Shown piece by piece: positions 40,820-52,084 of a stretch of DNA of 64,000 bases. This stretch comes from Hetaerina americana. Its lineage: Eukaryota; Arthropoda; Insecta; Odonata; Calopterygidae. The position numbers and the translations under genes are program-made. The DNA is taken from positions 1,176,001 through 1,240,000 of the forward strand of contig JAKTNV010000020.1 in assembly GCA_022747635.1 (NCBI GenBank), given 5' to 3'. Each line of letters begins with the position of its first letter. The stretch's first letter is position 1. Below the pieces are notes generated by a model that was given only the letters and a program-made list of their open reading frames with translations, ran no database searches and was not told the origin of the DNA.

Positions 40820-41710
40820 CTATGGTTCTTTTGTGCCCGCCTCAATTAATTGTTTAATTCTTTGTCCTTCATTTTGCGTAATTATGTATTTACATTTCCA
40901 TCTTCGACGCTCATCCATCTTTGTAAACATCTCATCCGTGATCAATGGTTTTCTTGTCCATTTAGCCTTAACGGTTCCAATAGTGTCTTCTGCGGCTTTA
41001 GACAACCCTTTCTTGATACTTTCCCATTTTTCTTCGATAGTACTTAGCCCTTTTCCATCCTCAATGATTTTCTCTACCGTTTGTTTGTACTCCTTCCTTT
41101 TCAAACCATTTAATGCTTCTACATTCCATTTGATAACCCACCGCCCCTGCCTTATCTTTTTGAAACAGACGCTACATTTCATAACTACTAAATTGTGGTC
41201 AGAGTCCGCTTCCGCTCCCGGGAAGCTGTGCGAATTTATCACACTGTTCCTAAACCTGTGTCTAACCAGGATATAATCTAGCTGATATCTTTCTGAGTCA
41301 CCTGGCATTTTCCATGAATACCTGCGTCTTTTGTGGTGTCTAAACGAAGTGTTGGTGATGACTAACCCCTGTCTTCTGCAGAACTCAACTGCTTTCTCCC
41401 CGCGGTCATTCCTCGTGCCTAAACCGTAGTCCCCCACCTCATCAACATCTCTTCCTTCGCTTACCGTCGCATTCCAATCCCCCATCACTATCAAAAGTTT
41501 CCTTGCAGGAACACACGTGATCATGTCCTCTAACTGATCGTGTATCCTATCGACCTCTTCTTCCTTATGGTCGCTCGGTGGCATAATAACCAAGTTCGTC
41601 GGTTCTGCTTTTATCTCTACTATTAATAATCTATCCGTTACCTGCTCAATGTTGGCTACACTTCTTCCTACCTCTTCATTTAATACTAGTTCTAGGTGCG
41701 CATTATACAT
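40820..41710 (-). pseudogene. RTE ORF: APE endonuclease C-terminal part and linker
   Basis: An open stretch of 296 codons starts downstream of the first endonuclease motifs. It has LLIVMGDWNATVSEG (catalytic Asp/Asn), RRRYSWKMPGDSERYQLDYILV, SHSFPGAEADSDHNLVVMK (SDH motif) and the RT linker RWVIKWNVEALNGLKRKEYKQTVEKII. The region reads as RTE/BovB type because of the GDWNA, YQLDYILV and DSDHNLV motifs. The N-terminal GTWNVRT and CEVRW motifs are missing. Confidence 0.85.
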
Positions 41711-41734
41711 TAGGTGCTCGTCATCGATGGGAAA

Positions 41735-42185
41735 ATACGGTAATATGGGACCCTCACGAAGTTGGATTGATTGCCGAATTGAATCGCGTGCTGCGTAGAG
41801 GAGCTGGATTTGTGAAACTTTGTTTTGATAAACTTAGTGGCTTATCAAAATTACCAGGCGATCTAGCCAGGGGAGCACTCTCGGGGCGGAGGCTAAGTTA
41901 CTACAGATTAAAACAGTGGCATAAATTGAAATGAGGTCTCTTTAGCTGTGATGCGGAAAAGTTATTATTACTCCCATTGTTTTACGGTATGAGAGATCAT
42001 GCTAATAAAATTAGAAAGACTAAGTGTAGAACAGATAGCTTTAAGATGTCATTTTTTTACACGAGCGATAAGGGGTCAGAATAACAACGCCCGGCTGCAG
42101 TACGTATGAAAATATTCGGGTCAAAAGTAGTCTGGTGTGTATTCACCCCCTGCCATACACCCTTGTGGTGGCTTGCAGGGTACTA
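41735..42185 (+). repeat. L2-like family B LINE 3' end
   Basis: Begins at WDPHEVGLIAELN.. and continues through the C-terminus and 3' UTR to the B hairpin at about 42145-42180, which retains both compensatory pairs. No open frame remains. Confidence 0.78.
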
Positions 42186-43084
42186 AAAGAATACAGAAAA
42201 GTGAATAGAAATATGCAATTTGATCAGAATTACATATGGTGGCAAATGTTCTTAGTCTTTTAGAATGGGAGTAGGCGCGGCAAAGAAGGGGAGCTTCGAG
42301 TTAATCAAACGTGGTGCTGACTTGAATATAATATGGTGGACCGAGTAGCGATGAAAGAGTAACAATCGATAGTAAATGTTTGCCCTGCTGTTCATTAACG
42401 TCAAGGCAAATTACCCGCGAGCGCATTAATTCTCGTTTTGCTTAAGCGAGGAATAATGCGCTCGTGTATAAAAGCTCCTGAGCGCGGTGGTCATCTGCTC
42501 CAAGGTGACATCCGCGGAGTGGAGCGCAAAAGACATGGGAAAACCATAAAAAAGCGCTTGCCTGGTCACTTTTCACGCGAGCGTATTCATGGTGATGTCC
42601 GACCGACGTGACATCGCCCCTACCCCCGACTTTTCCTTCTGGGTGTTTCTTGCGGGCCGCATGGGAGGGCGTGGGCTGCGAAGGATTCTTGACATTCCGT
42701 GGCATCGGCACCCTGGCGCCAATCCTCCGGAGAGGGCCGCCGCCACCATCACCTCCCCTCTCTTTGTCGCAGTCGGAGTCAGACCCACGCGGGCCCGCGC
42801 CTCTGCATCCGTCAAATCGGTCCATCCTTCTCGCCCGCACATCTCGTTGAAATGCACGAGCCAAAGGAAGCACGATCAAAGGCAATACTCTAAGGCGTCA
42901 CAGCTTGGAGTGGCAGCAGGGAGACATTGCGGAGTGAAGACAGAACCTGTTCAGCATCCCCTTATAATCATTTGTCTTACCAACCCAGGTTTCGGCCATT
43001 TAGGCCGTCGTTGCGGATTAATATCGGAACACTTTTACCAAATCCATAATGGTCCATTTTCAAGGGTCGTGTAAGGTTCGACCA
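42186..43084. other. No recognisable gene; GC-rich at 42590-42860
   Basis: Five open frames in four phases overlap at 42442-43074, typical of GC-rich low-stop DNA. None has a known domain. A short hairpin (GCGAGCGCATTAATTC and GAATAATGCGCTCG, 42418-42466) is present. Confidence 0.35.
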
Positions 43085-43175
43085 CGGTAGGGGAAACATA
43101 TTCGGATAATAATTAGACTGATTCACCCCCTGCCAGACACCCTAGCAGTGGCTTACAGGGCACCAGAAAATGCTA
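43085..43175 (+). repeat. L2-like family B LINE 3' hairpin
   Basis: A short 5'-truncated copy: GTAGGG..., then CCCCCTGCCAGACACCCTAG and CAGTGGCTTACAGGG. Confidence 0.65.
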
Positions 43176-43325
43176 CTTAAGTTGCCGAAACCTATGTCGG
43201 TTTGCTCAAGAATAGTGAATTCCTTTCTTTGCATTTACAGCTCATCTAATTATGGTCTCCTTGCTACTCATTGTGTCCCTCGCGCTCATGTAAACCTGCC
43301 TTCATCTTTTATTGCAGTTTTTAGG

Positions 43326-43612
43326 GGAGGCGACCGACAGCTGAGGTCATTATTGCCATAGGGGATGTATAGGGAAGAAAGAAGGGTGGAGAGAACCCCG
43401 GCGTCTCTTGTCCAAAATCGCCAAGGGGTCCGCAGTTTAACGTCCCATCCGACGGACGACGCACTCACCTAAAGTGCTCTCCACAAAGCACATCAAGTAG
43501 GGATCAGGATACGACTGAAAAGTATTCGACGCCGCCGGGATACGAACCCGGGCACTGTGGGTGGGAAGCCAGTACAATAACTTCGTGATGGTGTTCGCTT
43601 GATCCCATAGAT
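43326..43612 (-). repeat. tRNA-derived SINE, family 1
   Basis: On the minus strand the head contains a B box (GGGTTCGTATCCCGG), followed by a body with CAGTCGTATCCTGATCCCTACTT, GTCCGTCGGATGGGACG, TTAAACTGCGGACCCCTT and a 3' end ACCTCAGCTGTCGGTCGCC TCCCC. It aligns along its length with the plus-strand copy at 61445-61740. The A box is not clear. Confidence 0.75.
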
Positions 43613-43649
43613 TTCTCTTTAATATTATTATTACTCAGGGATTTTGTAT

Positions 43650-43750
43650 GTTGCGGTGGCTAACGTATTTGCCTCGCATTCAAAGGGCCCGGAAATAAAT
43701 CTGTCTGAAAAATATCTGTCGCCGCCGGCATTCGAACCCGGGCCATTTAA
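43650..43750. repeat. Head-to-head SINE family 1 heads
   Basis: Plus-strand GCGGTGGCTAACG...TTGCCTCGCATTCAAAGGGCCCGG is a tRNA-like A-box half. It is followed by an inverted SINE head: minus-strand GGCCCGGGTTCGAATGCCGG then CGACAGATATTTTTCAG. Together they form a partial foldback. Confidence 0.45.
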
Positions 43751-43759
43751 TTTCATTTT

Positions 43760-44559
43760 TTTATTTGGTGCTTTTGTTTGTTACCAGTCAGTTTTTTCCA
43801 TTCGTTTTTCTTTGTTACTTGTGCAATGTGATTGGCGCGATGCTGTTTTTGGACTAAGTAAATGAGTAAATGGTGCACGATAGATTCCACCGATGCTATC
43901 CCTTCGGCGTGTCCCATTTCCACGCTCCTCAGCCAAGGAGCTCCCTCCAACCGTCGCCAGATGAGTGTGTTTCACTCCCAGAGGTTCGACTATGACCTGA
44001 TTTCTTCGCCATTTCGTACAATAACGGACTCCCGTTTCTCAAGGCCGCGGGTTTCCTCACATGCACTCGTATTCTAATTGCGCTTGACCACGCGAGAGGG
44101 CAGTTCGGGAGGGATGCACTCCCCCGGCTATACGTCGCCTCCCCACGAGCGGACGCCGCCGTCCCTCCGGTCGGAGGCGAGGCTACGCCGGCGGCGCCGA
44201 GGGCATGGGAGACGCGCGTTGACGTTGCTCGGCGGCAGGTGGGGGCGGGGTGCGGTCGCTTGCGAATCGCGTCCCTCCCCTCACCGAAGGAGGGGAGACC
44301 AGTCATTGACCTTTGCCGGCCGACCTCCCCGACACCACCACGGCCGCCCTCTGCGCCGGCGACTGCAAGCGAGCGCTCTCTGCGAGAAAGGCAACAATGG
44401 AATGGTCCCCAGGGGGGGGAGGGAGGGAAGGGGGCGGCGGAGGAGGGAGAGAGAGGAAGGGGGAGGGGGGGCCTCCTGGTTTTCGCACTGCTCGGAGGGA
44501 GTCTTCACAGCCGCCGTCAGTTTGGCGCGCGCCCTCCCTCGGCTCTTGTCTCCCGGCGA
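43760..44559. other. No recognisable gene; becomes GC-rich after 44050
   Basis: Overlapping long open frames on both strands (44078-45119) reflect GC content and absence of stop codons. No conserved domain or splice pattern is convincing. Confidence 0.35.
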
Positions 44560-44760
44560 CCAGCGAGCGGTGCCGGTGGTCCGCGGGTTCGAATCCGGGT
44601 GGCGCCCCGGGTGGTGACCGACCCAGTACTGCGCCAATCCACCCTCCCACTTGTGGGTCTCCATTACCAGTCGGTGTGCGGGTGCTCGCCTGCCGATTGG
44701 CTGAAGCTCGTCCTCCGCCCGGGTGCATGGTTTTGGGCTGACGGAAGGTTCTCGCGAGGT
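44560..44760 (+). repeat. Candidate tRNA-derived SINE head
   Basis: CGGGTTCGAATCCGGGTGG at about 44584-44602 is a strong B-box sequence with a small stem, preceded by AGCGGTGCCGGTGGTCC. The following body resembles no other repeat in the window. It could be a single tRNA-like relic. Confidence 0.3.
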
Positions 44761-46254
44761 TCTTCTCTCGGCACCGGACGTTTGTGAGGAGCCGCGGCAA
44801 CCCCTGCCACTGCCCCCCGTCGCCCGCACCCCCGCCCTCTTGGATCCGCAATGTCTTCTTCTGCCGCCTGCCCGCCTTGCCTGCTCTGCTGCGGCCCTCG
44901 GGTCTCGCCGAGAGGCCCGCGCCGCCGGAGCCAATACCTCCGCCAGCCGTCGCTGACCGCTGCCAAGGGCGCCTCGATCGCCTCCGACGAAGGTACGACC
45001 TCCACCAGAGCACCCGGCGCCCCCCGCCCTCCACATCCTCCGACCGCCCCCCACCCAGCATTCAACCACGGTCCCTCTGACGGCATCCTATAAGTATGAC
45101 GGGGCAGCACAGCGAACATTTATTCGTGATGCCATAAAAGTTACCTTTGCATTCAAAAATTTGTGTGATATGCTGCGATAGTAACTTTAACTATGTCATC
45201 CGCTAGTTGAACTGGAATTCAAGAATTTTGCAGATTGCAGATATCATTCGCTTTGACTGGAAGTTGGACCCATTTCAGGGAAATGATTTTTTCGATTTGA
45301 AATTCCTTAATAACCTTTATTGATTTTTGTACCGAACATCATGTACTGAACTATGCATTTCCTCTGCAATATAAACACCAGCACACGTTCAAATCACCTT
45401 TCAACCGGATTTGTTGGAATTAGTTGGATCGTGCGTACGATCTGGTTGCATCTCAGAGTCCAGCCTGTGGGCGAGGCGGTGGGAACGGCCGCCGCAATCG
45501 CTGTTCCCTTGAATCGGTGCCGAACTCCATGGACCTCGTCGTAACTACGGTGCTCCTCCATCTTCATCTGCTGAACGAGGAAAGTTGTCAATGCTGCCTT
45601 TATGCGGAAAATAGTTAAATGCTCGTGTATGTTATTGAGTCGGTTTATTCATCCTTTTCCTTTTGGTTAACATGAATTCATTATTCATGCTGTGATTCAT
45701 TCTATCGACCTGATATTTTCATTCTTTTTTCCATCCTTTCAATCGTTTTCCTCTCTAAGCGTTTCTTATTTTATTTTACCTTACCTTATATTTATTTTAT
45801 CTTACCACCTTGTGCATGTAAGGAAATCAATGCTTTCATCGTAAAATTCAACTACGTCATTTAAATGAAATCGGCGGTCCGTGGCCCGCTGAAAACCTTT
45901 TGGCCAATAGGCGAATGATAAAGTATGTGTGTCTAAACATCTATCTGCGTACGATATATTATTTGTGGGCAAGATAAATAAAAAACTACTAGATGAGTAC
46001 CACAATATTTAATTTTTAGCATAATCTTGAAGGGCATACAATCTGGGTAGATTTCGGCTAAATTGTGAATACTGAGAGCGTCCGGATGGGAATTACTTTC
46101 TGAATTTGTGGCCGACGTCCACATCGAAAAAAATGTGTAGGGAGGGAGACTTTTTTGATCTAATTTTTGAAGATGACCGGCCCCAAAAAAAACATTCACT
46201 TAATATTTGCGATAAAAGTGAGAATTACTTTGTTCCGTCTGTACGCATATCTAT
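44761..46254. other. No recognisable gene or repeat
   Basis: GC-rich to about 45080, then AT-rich. No transposon match. The shift in composition near 45100 could mark an island edge. Confidence 0.35.
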
Positions 46255-46660
46255 GTTAAGGATGGTAAGAAAAGGCTTGTTAAACTTCGATGTGGAGCAT
46301 GGTCATGTACGGTGCGGAAACAAGGTCATTGAAGAAGGAGGATGGATGAAGATTGGAGGTTTTTGAAATGTGGGTGTGAAGAAGAATGGAGAAGGTGAAA
46401 TGGACAGAGAAGAAAACAAATGAGGAAGTACTTGGGATTGTGGGCGAAGAGAGGCGTTTGTTGGGAGAAATCCTATGGAGGTAGGAAAAAGTGGATGAAG
46501 GGCGTATTGATCGGCAGTGGGATATTGAAGACTGTGATAGAAGGAAGAATGTTAGGCAAACGAGGGAAGGGTTGGAATAGGGGATAGGGATGATAGACGG
46601 GAGGAAGGGAGGAAGAAGGAAGTATGCGGAGATGAAGAGGGGCTTACTGTAGTTTGTGTT
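46255..46660 (+). repeat. RTE-clade LINE 3' coding fragment
   Basis: Matches 54180-54540: SMYGAETR.H, then RLEVFEMWV.RRMEKVKWTEKKTNEEVLGIVGEERRLLGEIL, then GILKTVIEGRMLGKRGKG. The reverse-strand open frame here is antisense. Confidence 0.75.
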
Positions 46661-47329
46661 GGATGTCAAGTTGCGCCTCGGGTGGGGATTAGAAGTGTAA
46701 AGTGTATTGAGTTTATGTTGGTCCGAAATCCACCTTAAATATTGGATCTTCTTCTTCTTCAGAATGATTCTGAAGATGACGGCCTGCCCCTCGGAACCTC
46801 ATTCGTGTATTTCCTTTCTTTGTGCTTCCGTGTTTCGGGAGAGAGAAGGTTTGATGGATTTAAGCACTCCAGATATGCGCCATCTCGCGTGTTCTCTCCT
46901 CTGTGCTGCTCGCGGATTCGCGGAGGATTCCGAAGCAGAGGAGCAGTCGCCAGATGATTGGTCGTGGGAAGCAGCGTGAGCAGGCATGGGATAAGTAAGG
47001 AAGGCGGTAGATTTGGCAAAGGAGCGGTGGTTGCTCACGTGACGTGCGTGAGGGAAAGTGCTGTCACCCTCATAGAAAAACCCTTCTAAATTTCTGCATT
47101 TACCCTTCATTCACTTTCCCTCTCTCCCGAACATACCCCTATATTTTTAAGCAAGTCAAATAACCGGGTACTTCCTCGTCCCGTGTTCGCCTCGCGGGAA
47201 GCGCTCTGGGCGACGGCGCCATGGCATAGCGAATGGTGGATGTGTGGTAGCAGAAGGGTCTCCTCGCCTCAACGAAATTCAGTCCAAAGTGAGGAAGGAG
47301 CGAGGGGAGTGGGTAGGATGCGGGAAAGT
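46661..47329. other. No recognisable gene or repeat
   Basis: Short open frames at 46707-47110 on both strands have no known domain. Confidence 0.35.
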
Positions 47330-47845
47330 ACTTGGCGAATGTGATGAAAATTTCAAAGAGAAATACTATCTATCGCTGGTTAGGCCTCATTTAGATTATG
47401 CTGCAAGTATTAATGGGATCATCACGAAGTCGGATTGATTGCCGAATTGGATCGCGTGCAGCGTGGAGGAGCTAGATTTGTAAAACGTTGTTATGATAAA
47501 CTTAGTAGCGCGTCCAAAATATTAGAGCAGCTAGGCTGGAAATCATTCGCGGAATGAAGTTCCAATAACAGATTGAAGCTCTGGCATAAATTGGAATGTC
47601 TTTTTAGCAGTGATGTTGTCAATGTATGATTACCCCAATCGTACTATGGTAGGAGAGATCATATCAATAATATTAGATTGATTAAGTGTAGAACAGATGG
47701 ATCGGAGATGTCATTTTTACAATAACGATAGGGGATAAGAATAACGTTGTTCGGCCGCGGTAGGGTTATTTTCGAGTCAAAATTAATCCGGTGTGTATTC
47801 ACCCCCTGCCACACACCCTAGCGGTGACTTGCAGGATAGTTAAAA
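47330..47845 (+). repeat. L2-like family B LINE 3' end
   Basis: Starts at LGECDENFKEKYYLSLVRPHLDYAASI, continues (frameshifted) EVGLIAELDRVQRGGARFVKRCYDKLSS and the 3' UTR, and ends in the B hairpin at about 47800-47836. Confidence 0.8.
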
Positions 47846-48227
47846 ACGTAGGTAAATGAGAATGGTTTGATGGAGGAATGGAGGGGGAGAGCGAGTTTTT
47901 TGCTGTACCCGAAGCGCCTTTGTGCACGGTGCACCACGTCCCGGTGAGCCGTGCATTCCACATGTAAAGTCCGAGCGTGACCGCCTGCCCTCCCCCGTCG
48001 CATCCCCCAAGCCACCTACCGCCCCCCCGAGGGACAGGGGATCGGAGGAGGGGGCGGGTCCTCACGGGGGCTCCTCATCACTCTCGCCTGCCTCTGATTT
48101 TAGAGCCACGCTTGACCCCACCTCCTTTGTTGGGGGAAGCCACCAATCATCTCCCGTTACATCCCGGACCTTCGATTCGCGTCAGATAACACGCGGAATC
48201 AGCTGGCGACGAGAAAGAGATTCCTAA
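47846..48227. other. No recognisable gene; GC-rich
   Basis: C/G-rich with overlapping frames in both strands and no domain. Confidence 0.35.
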
Positions 48228-48500
48228 CCCATTGCTTAAGGATTGGCATTGTCCAGTAGTTGTTTGACCAGTGGGACGATAATCTATCAGCAGACTCCCT
48301 TTTGGATCAAAGAGAAATGAAGCCATCATCTTCCCGGCCGACCGCAATGCCTTTGCTTTCTTTGGTGGAGTTGAATCAACATGCTTCCACTGCTTTGACT
48401 GCTGTTCTGTCTCTGGGGTACAGTAGTTGGCCCAAGTTTCATATGCTGTCGAAACCTGGCGCAGAATAACTTGTTGGTCTCTCTTAAAGCGGATCAAACA
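48228..48500 (-). pseudogene. mariner transposase fragment
   Basis: Minus strand: FKRDQQVILRQVSTAYETWANYCTPETEQQSKQWKHVDSTPPKKAKALRSAGKMMASFLFDPKGSLLIDY. This is the central catalytic region of a mariner of the TPETKQQSKQW type, the same lineage as the 58.2 kb relic. The first catalytic Asp (usually VDETWVHHY) is replaced: the motif reads AYETWANY. Both ends are missing. Confidence 0.75.
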
Positions 48501-49558
48501 TGTAATTTTTTCTTGTTTACATGTTTCTTTAAACCATCTTCAATGTTTTAAACTTGTTCATGTGGTACTTTTCCATAAATAAGTCATCCTGCATTATGCG
48601 TACGTAAGGGGAATATTTTTCCTAGCATTGTATGTTTTATAATGGTATTCATTTGAGTCTTCAGCTCACCCAAGATCATTATCATCATGTCCCAGTATAT
48701 CTACAGTAATTGCTCGTATGAGATCACAATGAGCAAGAAACCTCTTTTCATTTTTACTAGATGCCATTTCACTGTTTTCTCAAATTCCTTTGCGAATACA
48801 TAAAAATATTTAATGAATAAAAATAATGCTAGAACTATAGATTTGTCACTTCACAATGGTGTACCAAAGATATGGCATATCAAAACACGTAAGTAGTCAT
48901 TTAATATGGGAAAAGGGATTATATGTATTTATAATAGCATAAATATGAAAGGGTAATAATTAGATTAGGTTTGCATGCTCAATGGTATTAAACAAAGAAT
49001 GTCAGAAGAATAGATGAATAGATTTGGCAACTCACGATTGTGCACACATGAATAATGAACTAACAATTCACGCGCAGGAACACAATGTTTCACAAACTCT
49101 AAATTACTTATTTCAAAGTGGTTACTTGCATCTTGCATTCATGAATATGTCCTTTCGTGGATTTATTTACCAAGAATAAACGTTTTTTTCAAACAATACT
49201 TTCCAAATTTTCTCAAACGACGGATGTTAATTAAATCGAAGTATTTACTACAATAAGTTAGAAGAGCTCAGCGTTTTAAATTAACTTAAGATATGCCATA
49301 TATTATATAATTATTGCCTAGCAAAATTAATAATTACATTGCACTGATAAAATGGAGAAGTTCAGTGTAGTTCTTACGAGAAACTTATTTGAAGAACCGA
49401 TAGTGCTGATTTCACTTCACCTGTTTTTTACTCAACCATTCTGGTTATATTTAATACCAAATACCAGTGTTTAACTCACTCTTACGCTCATATTTAGTGA
49501 TTTTAACACGCCAGGTGAAAATCATCGATGAAAAAAAACTTCTGCCATGTTGAAAATA
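48501..49558. other. AT-rich DNA without recognisable repeat
   Basis: About 1 kb with no transposon similarity and no open frame of note. It may be unique host intergenic or intronic DNA. Confidence 0.4.
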
Positions 49559-49559
49559 T

Positions 49560-49690
49560 GGCCAGGCGGAGTTTCAAAGGCGAGGCACCCTGGCCGTGGT
49601 GTTGTTATCCCGATCCCTTAGCGTGGTATCACTCCGTCCGTAATTGCTTTGGACGGTAAGACTTACTTTCGGCGGAGTAATACCGCCTTT
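49560..49690. other. Cluster of strong hairpins, candidate structured RNA or MITE
   Basis: GGCCAGG (49560-49566) pairs with CCTGGCC (49589-49595). GGTATCACTCCG (49625-49636) pairs with CGGAGTAATACC (49673-49684) except one C-A mismatch. Inside the second, GTCC/GGAC and GTAAG/CTTAC could form two further stems. Nothing on either side is a known repeat. Function unknown. Confidence 0.35.
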
Positions 49691-50047
49691 CGAAATTTCT
49701 CCGGGTGGTGAAACTCTTTTCTGACAGTATCATACCGCAGGCAGGTGAACTCAACCGGCGGTGAGCGGTTTCTAATTGCCCTTTACGAGTATGTATTCCT
49801 TCCCCGATTACAGTATATCATAAATAAATTGATTCAGTTGTGTTCCGCATGATGTTTCCTAACCCAGTACTTGTTCCGTCAGAGTGTAATGAAATAATAT
49901 AAGTCTTCTCCGTTCCATCTCCAACAATATTGACGGTAGAAATTCTTTTAAAAATTAATAATGCACAGCGTAACCAAAGTTTGATATTCCAGACTGGAGC
50001 TGCGATGGCGGCACATTGTTCTGTCTCCTGTTCACGGCTGGTAGTAA
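49691..50047. other. No recognisable gene or repeat
   Basis: Contains ACAGTATCATACCGC, which echoes the GGTATCA...ATACC hairpin arms upstream. Otherwise unremarkable. Confidence 0.3.
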
Positions 50048-50092
50048 GTAGCAGTTTGAGGGTAGGCGACCGACAGTTGTCACGGATCATTT
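50048..50092 (-). repeat. SINE family 1, 3' end remnant
   Basis: AGGCGACCGACAGTTG matches the inverse of the conserved SINE 3' end (CAGTTGTCGGTCGCCT). Only about 45 bases are recognisable. Confidence 0.35.
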
Positions 50093-50904
50093 GCCCTCAC
50101 GGCTGGTGCGGTGGTGTTAGTAGGGATTTAGAGTGGGTCGGTGGTGTCTCGGTGCCCATGGCAACCGAACTGGTGATGCGAGATTGACGTTTCCATGGCA
50201 TCGAGGATCCCTCGCCTCCCCAAAGCGCTTGCGAGGGACGGCTGGCGATGTGAGTGTCTTCACCGTGCGCCGGGAGCGCCCGAATGAATGCTCGCTGTCC
50301 CGGCGGTTTCACCAGAAGAAGCTGGGGCCGCTCGTCAGCATTCGTCGACGTGGGGTGGGGAATTGATACCCGTCTCTCCTCCAACCGGCAAGCATTCCCT
50401 TGGGGTGGGGGGCTGGGGCTCCCGCTAAGCCCCTCTGCTCTGCCATAATTTCCTCGTGGCTCATCGAACATCCACTGGAGGTCCGGCGCGAAGGTGTGCG
50501 TATTCAGCCTCCTCTCACGATTTTCACTTAGGAAGCCGCTTTTCAATTTTCACTTCATTTCTCTTGGATAATGAGTTCACACGTCGAATGCCTGGGAGCA
50601 TTTCGAGTTGACTCCCATATGTCGGAGCCAGGGTCTAACAGGCAGTGCTCCACGAGGTCTCTGCCTATTTCAAAATCTTGCGGGGGTGGTGTTACTTGGG
50701 TGCCAATGAGTCCAATTTTATGCCCGGGAGCATCTTTTCATGCTTCCTTTTCCCTGAGAACGTACGTCAGCTGCCCCCGAGTCTATAGGCGACATCCGTA
50801 CCTTTGCGTGGCAAAACCACCGGTGGGCGCCAGTCACGTTTAGCGAAAACTAGCGCACGACGTGCATTTTGACGCGAAAGGGCATCCTCACTCAGTTGAC
50901 ATCC
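50093..50904. other. No recognisable gene; GC-rich at 50100-50420
   Basis: Overlapping open frames on both strands at 50097-50546 without a recognisable domain. Confidence 0.35.
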
Positions 50905-51180
50905 ATATTTATTTACTTATTTATTTATTTATTTATTTATTTTTTATTTTTTATTTATTCAGTATAAGTCCGAAAACAGCACATTTTGGCCTTTACATCG
51001 AACTATTAACAACGATAACAATGGTCACATTTACAAAAACCCAAGCCCTAGATGGAGGGAAAGTCACCCAGGCGGGAATCGAACCCGCGACCCTTGGAAT
51101 GGCAGACGAGGGCGTTACCCCGCCGCCACCGGGGTCGGCATATTGCTGGGTCAACCTGGGTACCTGCGAGATTGATCATG
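50905..51180 (-). repeat. tRNA-derived SINE, family 2, with AAATA tail
   Basis: Minus strand: a tRNA-like head with an A-box-like GTGGCGGCGGGGTAACG and B box GCGGGTTCGATTCCCGC, a body of about 130 bases, and an (AAAT)n/(AAATA)n tail at 50905-50960. The head resembles a whole tRNA but acceptor pairing is not clear, so I call it a SINE and not a tRNA gene. It is full-length by appearance. Confidence 0.65.
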
Positions 51181-51836
51181 AAATCAACTGTTAAAGAATA
51201 TTGTATTGAGAAGTCGGGGTGTGAAGGTTCAAGTCGATGCCTCGTCGAGGAATTAGTCGCAAATTGATCTCAAATATCGATTGCAAAATGAAGAAATTAC
51301 ATATAAGGGTACAAAAATTCTCTTCATAGGAAAGCTATCTAATTTGGAAAGACCCTGGAAGGGGGTTTTGGCTGCGAAGGGCAACGATCGAACGCCGAGA
51401 GAGAAGAGTGGGGGACGATACTCTTTATATTTATTTTGTATTCAATATGTATCGCTATGCATTAGCGTGATATCTCAAACGCTTTGAATCTCCATTTCTC
51501 TGCTGCCCTAGTCCTCTCGCAACAGAAATGCATTATACCTCAGTCGAATACCTTCCTGTGAAATTGATAGTCTCCCTTTTTTATCTTGTCTTGTAGGTGT
51601 GCTGTAGGTAAGAACAGCCTTCTTTGCTGTTTCCCGTTCGGCTGACAAATAAAATTCCACCCACATGCAATTTAACTGTGTGTTGGAGCTGAAAATAGTA
51701 TTTACGCGAATACAAATGCTGTTCCACTGACGGAATGGCCTAGCCCTTCCGAATAGACTTAGGCGGAAGATATCAGCCAGCCGGAGCGTGGGCTGGCGCG
51801 CGTGTCCTTCTCGGGGAGCGAACAGTCGGATGAGTG
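51181..51836. other. No recognisable gene or repeat
   Basis: Unremarkable composition; open frames have no domain. Confidence 0.35.
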
Positions 51837-51872
51837 GAGGGAGAGATAGGGCACCTGCCCTATCTCTCCCTC
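51837..51872. repeat. Perfect 17-bp inverted repeat
   Basis: GAGGGAGAGATAGGGCA (51837-51853) and its exact inverse (51856-51872) around CC. It would form a stable hairpin or cruciform. Confidence 0.95.
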
Positions 51873-51959
51873 GGCTCTGGCGGAAGCCTGGAGCCACGCA
51901 ATTTGGAAATATGCATATATACATGTGCGTGAACACAGGTATGCGCAGATAACACCTTT

Positions 51960-52075
51960 ATGGCCATTAGGGTACAAGGAGTCGCGGACTCCTCATACCC
52001 TGATGAAGGTAGTTGGGACCACCGAAATATTGAAGTGAATTATTTTCGTTTTGGTTGATTTATTTCCTTTACTTT
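51960..52075 (+). repeat. Penelope-like terminal sequence with hammerhead-like core
   Basis: GGAGTCGCGGACTCC forms a hairpin enclosed by AGGGTA/TACCCT, followed by CTGATGA, a GGT..ACC arm and GAAATATT. The order stem I hairpin - CTGATGA - stem II - GAAA fits a hammerhead, but stems II and III are weak. No PLE coding sequence adjoins. Confidence 0.35.
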
Positions 52076-52084
52076 TGACCATAC

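Larger units (their letters stand above)
39103..41725 (-). mobile_element. RTE-clade LINE, long 5'-truncated copy
   Basis: The copy runs from within the endonuclease (41710) to the 3' terminus GGTAGATTACC next to the TA array (39103). It includes endonuclease, linker, RT and the post-RT domain. Frameshifts separate the parts. It is the longest RTE copy here. Confidence 0.9.

Noticed and set aside
39291..41276. Long plus-strand open frames, up to 265 codons
   Set aside because: They are antisense to the minus-strand RTE copy, whose RT and endonuclease motifs are unmistakable.
43530..43560. Possible tRNA gene from a B box
   Set aside because: The sequence continues into a body shared with the SINE at 61.4 kb; no complete cloverleaf is seen.
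44078..45119. Several overlapping open frames of 140-262 codons on both strands
   Set aside because: They occupy the same GC-rich bases in most phases, have low-complexity Arg/Pro/Gly composition and no conserved domain. A shortage of AT-rich stop codons explains them.
51070..51150. Possible tRNA gene
   Set aside because: A and B boxes are present but acceptor pairing is unclear and the head is followed by a SINE body and AAAT tail, so it is treated as a SINE.
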